Shown here piece after piece: positions 16,013 to 23,661 of a stretch of DNA of 35,437 nt. Source of the stretch: CAZHTF01 sp964535305 (lineage in GTDB: Bacteria; Planctomycetota; Phycisphaerae; UBA1845; Fen-1342); the NCBI GenBank assembly GCA_964535305.1, contig CAZHTF010000027.1, positions 1 to 35,437 of the forward strand. The letters are read 5' to 3'. Made by a program: the position numbers and the translations under genes. The notes beneath the pieces were generated by a model that made no database searches, was not told the origin of the DNA, and saw only the letters and a list, made by a program, of their open reading frames with translations. Within the stretch, counting starts at the first letter, position 1. Each line of letters starts with the position of its first letter.

Positions 16013-17086
16013 GTGAATCGGATGGAGACGACGCGCGTGCATGCGCCCGAACGAACCCCGTTGCCGCTTCGGCCACTTGACGCCGACAGGCCGCTACGGC
16101 CGTTGGCGGCGCAGGGGCGGCTGCTGCCCGCCGCGCGGATGCGCAGCCCGCACGAACCGCTGGTGTTTGCGGTCGTGCCGGCGTTCAATCGCAACGACCT
16201 GACGTTGCGCTTCTGCCGCTCATTTCAGAAGGTGAATTACGGCAACAAGCGCGTAGTGATCGTCGACGACAACTCGAACGACAACACGCATTTCAACGTC
16301 GAGCTGAATTTCCCGGATGTGAACGTCGTGCACGGCGACGGGAATCTTTGGTGGTCGGGCGGGACCAACGCGGGCGTCGAATACGCGTTGGCGCACGGTG
16401 CGGACTACATCCTGACGATCAACGATGACTGCGTGATGGACCCGGATTTCCTGACGCACATGGTCGAGATCGCGCAGCGTGATCCGCGCTACATCGTCGG
16501 CTGTCGGATTCACTCCGAGAAAGAGCCGGATCGCGTCTGGTCAATCGGCACCACCGGCGTCTTCCAAAGCGGCGAGCTCTTCCGCTTGAATTTCGCCGGG
16601 CGGCGCTGGGACGAGCTGCGCGACACGCTCCCCGATCCGTACCCGGTCGAGACCATGCCGGGCAACGGCGTGCTGATACCGCGGGCGGTGTTTGAGACCG
16701 TCGGGCTGTACGACGCGCTGCACATGCCGCAATATCACGCCGACTCCGACCTGGTGCTGCGGGCCGCCGGGCGCGGGTTCAAACCGGTGGTTTCGCTGCG
16801 CAGCGTGCTCTGGAACCACATCATCGATAAACCGCTGGTGAACAACCGTATCGACCTGGTTTTCTCCCGAAAATCCGACCGCTACTGGCGCAGCCTGCAC
16901 ATGACGCTGCGGCGGCACGCGCCCTGGGGCCGAAGAACGTATCTCCTGATGCGACAATACTCTCCATTTTTTTTCAACGGGCCGATCACCAAGCGCTTCA
17001 AGCGGCTCGTGCGGCGCGTCTTAGAGGGCCGGCGGGCCGAGCCACTGGCCGATTCGCAGCCGCGCCTGTCAGACCCGCAACCCTGA
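16013..17086 (+). CDS. GT2-family glycosyltransferase
   Basis: This 357-residue protein has a Pro/Arg-rich head of about 45 residues and then a GT-A fold: 'VFAVVPAFNRNDLTLRFCRSF', 'VVIVDDNSNDNT' (nucleotide-binding acidic pair), 'GNLWWSGGTNAGVEYAL' and 'YILTINDDCVMDPDFL', where NDD serves as the metal-binding DxD-like motif. 'MPGNGVLIPRAVFETVGLYD' and 'YHADSDLVLRAAGRGF' complete the acceptor and catalytic base region. These match rhamnosyl/GlfT2-like GT2 enzymes. It probably adds a sugar to a surface glycan together with the neighbouring GT4 and GT39-like proteins. The start is GTG 16013 or ATG 16022; the spacing to the upstream gene fits co-transcription. Confidence 0.9.
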   Translation: MNRMETTRVHAPERTPLPLRPLDADRPLRPLAAQGRLLPAARMRSPHEPLVFAVVPAFNRNDLTLRFCRSFQKVNYGNKRVVIVDDNSNDNTHFNVELNFPDVNVVHGDGNLWWSGGTNAGVEYALAHGADYILTINDDCVMDPDFLTHMVEIAQRDPRYIVGCRIHSEKEPDRVWSIGTTGVFQSGELFRLNFAGRRWDELRDTLPDPYPVETMPGNGVLIPRAVFETVGLYDALHMPQYHADSDLVLRAAGRGFKPVVSLRSVLWNHIIDKPLVNNRIDLVFSRKSDRYWRSLHMTLRRHAPWGRRTYLLMRQYSPFFFNGPITKRFKRLVRRVLEGRRAEPLADSQPRLSDPQP

Positions 17087-17235
17087 GCGCGCAGCCGGAT
17101 CCTGGCCGATGGCTGATCGCGAACCTTTCAGGCCCATGCGAGTACCATAAGTACCCGGGTCGAGTCTTCACACGCGCGCTGGCGCTCTGCCCGGCGAGCG
17201 CGGGCCGCGTGTAGACCACGCGAGATGATTGCCTG

Positions 17236-18300
17236 ATGACGCTGCAAGAAACCATGACGATCCTGCTGAACGCGCCGTGTGAAACCGCGCCGCGCGAGCT
17301 GGTCGTCCCGCGGCGGGTCGGCAACGTCCGCATCGGCGAGGTCCTGGGCGAAGGCACCGGCGGCGTTGTGCTCGCCGCGTTTGACGAGGCCCTCGGCCGG
17401 CGCGTCGCCGTGAAGCTGCTGCACGGCAACGCCATGGCGCAGGGCGGATCATCGTTGCACGAGTTGGTCGACGGCGTGCGCTCCGCCGCGCGCGTGCGGC
17501 ATCCCAATATCGTGATGGTCTACTCGGTCGAGACCTTCAACGGCATGCCCGTGATCGTGATGGAGCTGGTCGACGGAATCTCGCTGCGCGAGCTGCTGGT
17601 CCGCGGCGGGCGGCTCGAGAACGGACTGGCGCTCTTCGTGCTCAGCGAAATCTGCGAAGGCGTCGAAGCGCTGCATGCCGCCAATATCGTGCATCGCGAC
17701 CTCAAGCCGGCGAACATCCTCTTTGATCGGGTCGGGGCGGTCCGCATCTGCGACTTCGGCCTGGCGTGCGAATTCGACGTCGCACGCATTCAGGGCCGCA
17801 TTAGCGCCGTGGGCGGCAGCCCGCTCTACATGGCCCCGGAAATGTTCGAAGGCCACGTCTCACCGGCGAGCGATGTATACGCGCTGGGCGTGATGCTGTT
17901 CGAGATGCTCGCCGGCCGCCCGCCCTTCTCGGCGGATTCGATCCAACTGATCCGCACGCAGCACGCGCAGGAACCGATCCCACTGAATCTGCTGGAGCGC
18001 GTGGGCGTGCCGGACGGGCTGCGCGAAGTGGTCGAGCGGGCGATGCATAAGCAGCGACTGATGCGCTACAAGACCGCCGCGCACCTGCACCGCGCGCTGC
18101 AGCCGTTCGCGTTGCCGGCGGCCCGGGCCGATGCGCTACGAATGCGGATCGCGGAGGTGGTCAGCGTCAAGCCGCAGCCGCCGCCGGCCGTTCGCGATCC
18201 GGGCGCTGAGACCGGCGCGCTGACTACCTATGACCTGCTCGCAGCGCGCGCGAAACAGAAGCGCGAGCGCGGTCCGGATCGCGGCCAGCGGCCGAGCTGA
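17236..18300 (+). CDS. Soluble Hanks-type Ser/Thr protein kinase
   Basis: The 354-residue kinase is complete. It has glycine loop 'LGEGTGGVV' (38-45), catalytic Lys60 in RVAVKLL, 'HRDLKPAN' (His153 to Asn160, with Asp155 as catalytic base), DFG (173-175), activation segment and APE (200-202), and the C-lobe 'SDVYALGVMLFEMLAGRPPF'. HRD is intact, so it should be an RD kinase activated by autophosphorylation. No membrane helix or sensor domain is present; the C-terminal 70 residues are basic and probably disordered. It lies 149 bp after the GT2 gene and could phosphorylate envelope-biosynthesis enzymes (inference). The stop is 6 bp from the convergent TfoX-like gene. Confidence 0.93.
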   Translation: MTLQETMTILLNAPCETAPRELVVPRRVGNVRIGEVLGEGTGGVVLAAFDEALGRRVAVKLLHGNAMAQGGSSLHELVDGVRSAARVRHPNIVMVYSVETFNGMPVIVMELVDGISLRELLVRGGRLENGLALFVLSEICEGVEALHAANIVHRDLKPANILFDRVGAVRICDFGLACEFDVARIQGRISAVGGSPLYMAPEMFEGHVSPASDVYALGVMLFEMLAGRPPFSADSIQLIRTQHAQEPIPLNLLERVGVPDGLREVVERAMHKQRLMRYKTAAHLHRALQPFALPAARADALRMRIAEVVSVKPQPPPAVRDPGAETGALTTYDLLAARAKQKRERGPDRGQRPS

Positions 18301-18306
18301 TGGCGA

Positions 18307-18684
18307 CTAGCGTGACGTTGGCATTCGTCGGGTCAACGCGGGCTTCGAACCGGCCCATTCCTGCTGATCCGCTGTGGCGAACGCGATCGCCAGATTGACC
18401 CACTTCCGCAGTTGGGCCGGCGTTCGCAAGCCTTCAGGCTCGATCGTGGCAAAGGCCTTCATGACTCGTCCGGTAAAGTCCATCGGCTTGACGTGCGGCT
18501 TTCCGATGTGCTTGGTCGCGGCCGCTTCGCCGAGGCGAACGATCAAGCGATCGCCGAGCGGCCCGCACGCCATCCGTCCGCTGACCATGAAGGCGATGCT
18601 GCCGAACATCTTCCGCTCGACCACATCATTTCGGCCGGAACGCATGTCGCGGATGCGTTGCACCAGCGTTTTGTCGTGTGCCAT
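18307..18684 (-). CDS. TfoX N-terminal-domain-like protein
   Basis: The 125-residue protein matches the TfoX_N layout. It has 'VQRIRDMRS', 'VVERKMFGSIAFMVSGRMACGPLGDRLIVRLG', then 'KPHVKPMDFTGRVMKAFATIEPEGL' and 'LRKWVNLAIAFA'. Family members resemble the N-terminal domain of the competence regulator TfoX but are usually stand-alone proteins of unknown role. There is no DNA-binding motif I can point to. The gene is isolated: convergent with the kinase, divergent from the next gene. Confidence 0.8.
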   Translation of the reverse strand: MAHDKTLVQRIRDMRSGRNDVVERKMFGSIAFMVSGRMACGPLGDRLIVRLGEAAATKHIGKPHVKPMDFTGRVMKAFATIEPEGLRTPAQLRKWVNLAIAFATADQQEWAGSKPALTRRMPTSR

Positions 18685-18839
18685 CGGTTCGTCTCAAAAC
18701 GTGCTGGGCGAGCGCGTCGGAATCTGCCGGAAGTCATACATCCAGTTCGACGCACAAGTACGCTTGTTGAGTGAGCGTCAAGACCGTCGATCAAAGCCAC
18801 CACCTCACATCATCAACGAAAAGCAGACCGCGCTGCCGC

Positions 18840-18853
18840 CCGCTCGCGAGCGG
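18840..18853. repeat. 14-bp perfect palindrome upstream of the unknown gene at 18887
   Basis: CCGCTCGCGAGCGG is a perfect palindrome 33 bases before the TTG start at 18887 and near a TATCAT (-10-like, 18867-18872). Its place over the expected -35 suggests a regulator site, though GC-rich palindromes also arise by chance. Confidence 0.35.
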
Positions 18854-18886
18854 CCCGCGGCTGCGATATCATTTAGGAGATTCGCG

Positions 18887-19516
18887 TTGGAGACTGGGCG
18901 ATTGATGGACAATCCGCGTTTGATGAAGCTATCGCAGACGGAGCAACCGCAGCGATACGCGGGCCTGTTCGCGGTTGATTTTGGCGATTCGACCGCACTG
19001 GGCTACACGGCGCAAGAAGTGGCCCTGCTGCTGGAGAGCGAGCGCTATCGCGATGCCAAGGTTTATCGCGTGAAGCGCGTCAGCCCGGACGGACAGATGG
19101 AGCTGCAAGCGATCGCCAACGCGCGCTTTCAGCTTGAATCCGGCATGTTCTTTCTGCGTTCGACGCTGCCGGAAGCCCGCGCCGATTTTGAGTGCCTGCG
19201 CGCTTCCGCACAGGCCGATCCGCCGCCGACCCGTGCTTTCGTGCACCTGTGCGAGCGGCGCGTGCGAGGTGCTTCGCCGACGTATCTGACGGCCCTGATC
19301 TATCCGGCCGAGTGCGAAGACGACCTGGCGGCCTGGCTGGCGCGGCTGGGCTACGCCGGCGGCGACACGGTCGAAGGCGGCATCAGTCACGTCACCAATT
19401 ACTACGAAGACGAAAAAACCATCCTGGATCGTGCGCAACTGTGGAGCCAACCGGCCGTCCCATCCCGTTCCCTCGAACAGCTGCACGCCACAGCCAGCGT
19501 CGCCCTGCAGCGCTAA
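18887..19516 (+). CDS. Unrecognised 209-residue soluble protein (TTG start)
   Basis: I do not recognise this family. The protein is soluble, with no signal or membrane segment, and shows the codon bias of a real gene. Visible stretches are 'YAGLFAVDFGDSTALGYTAQEVALLLESERY', 'DAKVYRVKRV', 'FQLESGMFFLR' and 'PTYLTALIYPAECEDDLAAWLARLGY'. The start is TTG 18887 because AGGAG (18875-18879) sits seven bases before it; the later ATG 18905 has no ribosome site. It lies upstream of plsY, separated by a possible small gene on the same strand, so the three may be co-transcribed. No function can be proposed. Confidence 0.7.
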   Translation: METGRLMDNPRLMKLSQTEQPQRYAGLFAVDFGDSTALGYTAQEVALLLESERYRDAKVYRVKRVSPDGQMELQAIANARFQLESGMFFLRSTLPEARADFECLRASAQADPPPTRAFVHLCERRVRGASPTYLTALIYPAECEDDLAAWLARLGYAGGDTVEGGISHVTNYYEDEKTILDRAQLWSQPAVPSRSLEQLHATASVALQR

Positions 19517-19614
19517 CACGCCGCCGTGGGTGGCTGCGGCAACGCGCCTGGCATCTGGCGCTCTGGCTCGCCACGCGCCAGCGAGCGCTCCCGGATGCGC
19601 ACGTCGCGGCACGC

Positions 19615-19815
19615 ATGAGCTTTCGCTGGCAAACGCGTGGCGGCGGGCTGCGGCTACTGGAATGGCTGCGCGACCGCATTCGCCCGCAGTGGCTGCGGCT
19701 CAGCCGCGCGGGTAGCGGGCCAGACGCGGATATGCGACCCGCGCCCCTGCCGCACGAGCCTGTCACCAAGCCCTGCGAACCCGCCGCGCAACCCCAGAGA
19801 TCGCCACAATGCTGA
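19615..19815 (+). CDS. Possible 66-residue basic protein coupled to plsY
   Basis: This small frame has an Arg/Trp-rich first half ('LRLLEWLRDRIRPQWLRLSR') and a Pro-rich second half. Its stop overlaps the plsY start (ATGCTGA, 19809-19815), as in coupled genes. There is no good ribosome site, and the open frame runs upstream of the ATG without another start codon near the previous stop. It may be a short gene, part of a longer decayed one, or chance. Confidence 0.3.
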   Translation: MSFRWQTRGGGLRLLEWLRDRIRPQWLRLSRAGSGPDADMRPAPLPHEPVTKPCEPAAQPQRSPQC

Positions 19816-20471
19816 GCTGCGCCGCGCTGGCGCTCGGCGCGTACCTGTTGGGGGCGATACCGTTCGGTGTAATCATCGGCATGGTACGCGGCGTGGACGT
19901 CCGTCAGCACGGAAGCCGAAACATCGGCGCCACCAACGTCGGCCGCGTAGTGGGCAAAACTTGGGGCCGGCTGTGCCTGCTGCTGGATGTGCTCAAGGGG
20001 CTTATTCCAACCTTGATCTGCGGCTGGCTGCTGGGGCTGCTCTGGACACCAAGCACGATCTGGGATGCTCCGCTGCCGCAGCGCCTGGCGATGTGGGTCT
20101 CGGTCGGGCTCGCGGGTGTGCTCGGGCACGTGTTTCCGATCTACCTCGGATTTCGCGGCGGCAAAGGCGTATCGACCACAATCGGCGTCGCGCTGGGAAT
20201 TTATCCATATTTCACCGTCGCGATGATCGTCGCGCTGGCGGCATTCGGGCTGGCGCGGCTGCTGACCGGCCTGACATCCGTCGGTTCGTTGTGCATCGCG
20301 TTAGTATTCCCGATGGCGCTATACGCGTATACCGCCTCGGTGGGACTGCCGATCGCGACCGCCTGGCCGCTGCACCTGACGGCGTTGCTGCTGGCACTGC
20401 TGATCATTGTGCGGCACCGTTCGAACATCGCGCGAATCTGGGCCGGGCAAGAGCTGCGCAGTCCGCAATAA
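19809..20471 (+). CDS. plsY: Glycerol-3-phosphate acyltransferase PlsY
   Basis: The 220-residue, five-helix membrane enzyme transfers the acyl group from acyl-phosphate to glycerol-3-phosphate, the first step of phospholipid synthesis. The three conserved loops are present: 'GSRNIGATNVGR' (motif 1), 'GHVFPIYLGFRGGKGVSTT' (motif 2) and 'VRHRSNIARIWAG' (motif 3). Length is normal. An SDR gene follows 15 bp later with its own AGGAGG-like site, suggesting an operon with a lipid theme. Confidence 0.97.
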   Translation: MLSCAALALGAYLLGAIPFGVIIGMVRGVDVRQHGSRNIGATNVGRVVGKTWGRLCLLLDVLKGLIPTLICGWLLGLLWTPSTIWDAPLPQRLAMWVSVGLAGVLGHVFPIYLGFRGGKGVSTTIGVALGIYPYFTVAMIVALAAFGLARLLTGLTSVGSLCIALVFPMALYAYTASVGLPIATAWPLHLTALLLALLIIVRHRSNIARIWAGQELRSPQ

Positions 20472-20486
20472 AGGAGGATCGCGGCA

Positions 20487-21185
20487 ATGAACGAACGCGT
20501 CTGCATTATCACCGGTGCGAGCCGCGGCATCGGCAAGGCTGCGGCGCTGCGATTCGCGCGGGCCGGGGCGCGGGTCGTGCTCAACGCGCGCGACGCGGGC
20601 GCGCTGCACGCCGCGGAACAGGAGCTGCGCGGGCAAGGGGGAGCGTGCGCTGCTTATGCCGGGGATGTTTCGCGCCCGGGCGATTGCCAGAGCCTGGTGC
20701 ACTTCGCGACGCAGAAATTTGGGCGCGTCGACGTGCTAGTGAACAACGCGGGCGTGGCGCCGCTCGCTCCGATCGAAAAGCTCGCGCTGGATGATTACCG
20801 CCGCGCGATCGCGGTCAACATCGATGCGGTCTTCTACATGACCCGCGCGGTCTGGCCGCTGTATCAGCAACAGCGCGGGGGTGTGATCGTCAACATCTCG
20901 TCGGTCGCGTCGCTCGATCCTTTTCCGGGCTTCGCGGTGTACGGCGCGACCAAGGCCTGGGTGAATCTTTTCACGAAGGCTTGTGCCGAAGAGGGCAAGC
21001 CCAGCGGGATTCGCGTGTACGCCGTCGCGCCTGGCGCGGTCGAGACGCACATGCTGCGCGAGCGCTTTCCAGATTTTCCGCGGGAACACGCGCTGCCGCC
21101 GGAGGATGTCGCCGCGACGATCGAGGCGGTCTGCGATGAGCGGCTGGCGTACAGCAGCGGTCAGACGATTTTCGTGCGGCGTTAA
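20487..21185 (+). CDS. Short-chain dehydrogenase/reductase, FabG-like
   Basis: The 232-residue NAD(P)-dependent oxidoreductase is a classical SDR. It has TGASRGIG (residues 9-16, Rossmann glycine motif), Asp near 60 in 'AGDVSRPGD', NNAG (86-89), catalytic Ser138/139, Tyr152 and Lys156 in YGATK, and 'VAPGAVETHML'. AAAGGAGGATC lies just before ATG 20487. The family includes 3-oxoacyl-ACP reductase FabG and many sugar or alcohol dehydrogenases. The position after plsY makes a lipid role attractive, but specificity cannot be read from sequence. Confidence 0.92.
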   Translation: MNERVCIITGASRGIGKAAALRFARAGARVVLNARDAGALHAAEQELRGQGGACAAYAGDVSRPGDCQSLVHFATQKFGRVDVLVNNAGVAPLAPIEKLALDDYRRAIAVNIDAVFYMTRAVWPLYQQQRGGVIVNISSVASLDPFPGFAVYGATKAWVNLFTKACAEEGKPSGIRVYAVAPGAVETHMLRERFPDFPREHALPPEDVAATIEAVCDERLAYSSGQTIFVRR

Positions 21186-21251
21186 AGCGCAGCGCGCGGT
21201 TTGGAAAGATTTTCCGGCGAGTCAAATTCGGAAGGCGGAGACCTCGCGCCC

Positions 21252-22559
21252 TCACGCCTGCGGAAACTCAAGCTCATGCAGCCGCGGACCGCTGAAGAGC
21301 TGCTCCGCGGTGATGACTTGCTGGCGGCCAGATTGCAAATCTTTGAGCACCATTTCGCGGCGCTGCTGATACTCGTCGCCCAAAAGGAGTGCGAAGCGCG
21401 CCCCGCGTGCCGCCGCCTGCTTGAATTGTTTGCCCACGTTCTGCCGCTTGTACGACGCGTCGACCGAGTAGCCCTGCCGCCGCAGGCGCCCGCAGGTCTG
21501 CAGCACCTCGGGAAACAGGCTTTCATCCGCGTCGATCACGAACACATCCAGCGATTCGCTCAGAACCGGCAGCCGCTCGAGCTCGCGCAGCAGCTCAATC
21601 AGCACGGCGTCTCCCATGCCAAAGCCGACACCCGGAAGCACCGGGCCATCCAGCAAGCTCACCAGGCTGTCGTAGCGTCCGCCGCCGGCGATCGCCCGCA
21701 GCCCACCGCGTAGCGCGTGCACTTCAAACACCGGCCCGGTGTAGTACGCCAAGCCGCGCACCACGCGCAGATCGAATCGGCAATACTCGGCCACCCCGAG
21801 CATCTGCAGGTGCTGCTCGAGTTGCATCAGCGTCTGCGCCGCGGCCTGCGCCTGCGGATTCGCGTCCAGCCGTGCGCGACACGCCTGCAGCGGCAGGCTC
21901 AGCAGGTCGTCCAGGGCCGCGGCCGATGTGCTGGCCCCGACGCGGCTTTGCCACAATTCTGCGAACGCGGCCGGCTCGATCTTTTCGCGCTGATCGAGCA
22001 AATCGAACGCCGCCGGCGCCCGCTGCGCATCGATCCCCAACGCTTCGAGCAGCCCGATCGCCAGCGGCCGGCTGCTGAAGCGCATCACCACGTCCGTCGG
22101 GCCCAGCCCGACGCGCCGCAGAAACTCAAGCGCGACCGCCATCACCTCCGCGTCTGCCAGCGGGTCGTCCACACCGAGGACATCCGCGTTCCACTGGAAG
22201 AACTCGCGCAGCCGGCCGCGCTGCGGCCTTTCCGCGCGGCACATGCGCGACACGCTGAACCACTTGATCGGCCGCGGCAGTGCACCACCGCGGGCCGCCA
22301 CCATCCGCGCCAGCGTCGGCGTCATCTCTGGGCGAATCGCGAACCGCCGCTCGCCGCGGTCGCTGAAGTGAAACAGCTCGTTGACGATGCCTTCGCCGCT
22401 CTTGACCGTGTACAGCTCGAGAAACTCGAAGATGGGCCCGTCGTATTCGCTGAATCCGAAGTTGCGTGCCACGCTGCGCCACTGCTCAAACAGCCAGTTC
22501 TGCAGGCGCATTTCATCCGGATAGAAGTCGCGCATCCCCGGCGGCGGCGGAATCTTCAT
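21252..22559 (-). CDS. hisS: Histidyl-tRNA synthetase
   Basis: The 435-residue class II synthetase charges tRNA-His. It shows 'PPPGMRDFYPDEM' at the N-terminus, motif 1 region 'FSEYDGPIFEFLELY', 'AIRPEMTPTLARMVA', motif 2 'RAERPQRGRLREFFQWNADVLG', the histidine-specific 'LRVVRGLAYYTGPVFE', motif 3 'GGGRYDSLV...PGVGFGMGDAVL', and a C-terminal anticodon-binding domain ('VFVIDADE', 'YKRQNVGKQFKQAAARGA'). Motif 2 is somewhat divergent: 'NADVLG' where E. coli has 'GCEVFG'. The start overlaps the stop of the ykgJ-like gene by four bases (ATGA). Confidence 0.96.
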   Translation of the reverse strand: MKIPPPPGMRDFYPDEMRLQNWLFEQWRSVARNFGFSEYDGPIFEFLELYTVKSGEGIVNELFHFSDRGERRFAIRPEMTPTLARMVAARGGALPRPIKWFSVSRMCRAERPQRGRLREFFQWNADVLGVDDPLADAEVMAVALEFLRRVGLGPTDVVMRFSSRPLAIGLLEALGIDAQRAPAAFDLLDQREKIEPAAFAELWQSRVGASTSAAALDDLLSLPLQACRARLDANPQAQAAAQTLMQLEQHLQMLGVAEYCRFDLRVVRGLAYYTGPVFEVHALRGGLRAIAGGGRYDSLVSLLDGPVLPGVGFGMGDAVLIELLRELERLPVLSESLDVFVIDADESLFPEVLQTCGRLRRQGYSVDASYKRQNVGKQFKQAAARGARFALLLGDEYQQRREMVLKDLQSGRQQVITAEQLFSGPRLHELEFPQA

Positions 22560-23065
22560 GCACCGGCCTCCGTTGGCAGCGCCAGGACCGGCAGCGGCAC
22601 CCCGCGCAGGTCGCGCTGCTCCGCCGCGTAGTCCACGCGCCCCTGCTTTCTCCTGCGAATGCCGATCGCCGAGTGCATCCGCTGCAGCTTGCCGGCCTTG
22701 CCGCGCCGCGCGCGGCCGCGCTTAGGCGGGTGGTCCGCCAGGTATTCGTCCAAGTGCTGGGGTACCGCGAAGTGATGCTGCCAGTTGTAGTCACCGGAGT
22801 GATAGTCGCAGTTGTCCGTGGTGTAATCTCGGCAGATTTGCGGGCGCGTTTCGTAGACACCGCAGCGATGGTCTGCCTGCAAATGCCGGCAGACGGTCTG
22901 CACACCCAGGTACCAGTCGCCGTCTTCGACAAACACGGAGATTCCATCGTGCAGCAGGTACCAGCGGATGTCGTCAAAGTCCTTCTCCGTCTCCGGCTCG
23001 TCGATTGGCAATGCAATGTAGCGACAGCACATCGCCGTGCAGTGCGCACACAGAATCGCAGTCAC
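22556..23065 (-). CDS. YkgJ-type Cys-cluster protein
   Basis: The 169-residue protein carries the YkgJ metal-binding cysteine pattern: C6xxC9xxxCC near the N-terminus, then 'TVCRHLQADHRCGVYETRPQICRDY' and a further Cys in 'TDNCDY'. Such proteins probably bind zinc or an iron-sulfur cluster; the role is unknown. The C-terminal 50 residues are basic (RGRARRGKAGK). Its stop overlaps the hisS start as ATGA, so hisS is translated through coupling to this gene, which may allow metal- or redox-linked control (inference). Confidence 0.88.
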   Translation of the reverse strand: MTAILCAHCTAMCCRYIALPIDEPETEKDFDDIRWYLLHDGISVFVEDGDWYLGVQTVCRHLQADHRCGVYETRPQICRDYTTDNCDYHSGDYNWQHHFAVPQHLDEYLADHPPKRGRARRGKAGKLQRMHSAIGIRRRKQGRVDYAAEQRDLRGVPLPVLALPTEAGA

Positions 23066-23190
23066 GCTAATGCTCCTGATACACTCCGTGCACTGCCCTC
23101 TCAGAACGCCCAGCGCCAGCGAGCGCGCCGCGATACTCCGGACAGTCCGGGATCTACAGGTTCAGCACGCGCACGGCCTCGACAGCGCAT

Positions 23191-23661
23191 TTAGCTTTGC
23201 GTCGTGCAGTAGCGCTCGAATGCCGTCAACGTCTCCTGGCTGACGTGATGCTCGATGCCCTCGGCATCTGCCCGCGCGGTCGCGTCCGTCACGCCCAGTC
23301 GCTGCAGAAACCGCACGACGATCTCGTGCCTACGGCGCGACTCGGCCGCCAGCCGCTGCCCAGCTTCCGTCAGGAATATCGAGCGATACGGACGCGAAGT
23401 GACCAGCCCCTCGCGCGCCAACCGCGCAACCGTTTTCACCACGGTCACGTGCGTCACGCCCAGCCGCCGGGCGATGTCCGTCGCGCGGGCCTCGCCGGTC
23501 TGTGCGATCAGGTCCGCGATCACCTCGGCGTAATCTTCCGCAATCTCAGTCAGGTGCGCACGTCGCGTGCGGCGGTGATTCTCCGCCTCACGTTGAGCAA
23601 GGTCCGCGGCGCTGCTTCGCGGCTTGCGGCGCGGTTTGGTTGCAGGCTGCTTCGGCTCCAC
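23191..23661 (-). CDS. mntR: MntR-type manganese-responsive regulator
   Basis: The 156-residue protein is a DtxR-family repressor. It has a basic head (1-35), winged helix 'EDYAEVIADLIAQTGEARATDIARRLGVTHVTVVKTVARL', 'PYRSIFLTEAGQRLA' wing, and dimerisation/metal-binding helices 'RHEIVVRFLQRLGV' and 'DAEGIEHHVSQETLTAF'. Conserved metal-ligand residues lie in ESRRRHE and AEGIEHH. It probably represses manganese uptake when Mn2+ is plentiful; no transporter gene is visible here. It starts with GTG at 23661 without a clear ribosome site, inside the 3' end of the upstream DUF4139-like gene. Confidence 0.92.
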   Translation of the reverse strand: MEPKQPATKPRRKPRSSAADLAQREAENHRRTRRAHLTEIAEDYAEVIADLIAQTGEARATDIARRLGVTHVTVVKTVARLAREGLVTSRPYRSIFLTEAGQRLAAESRRRHEIVVRFLQRLGVTDATARADAEGIEHHVSQETLTAFERYCTTQS

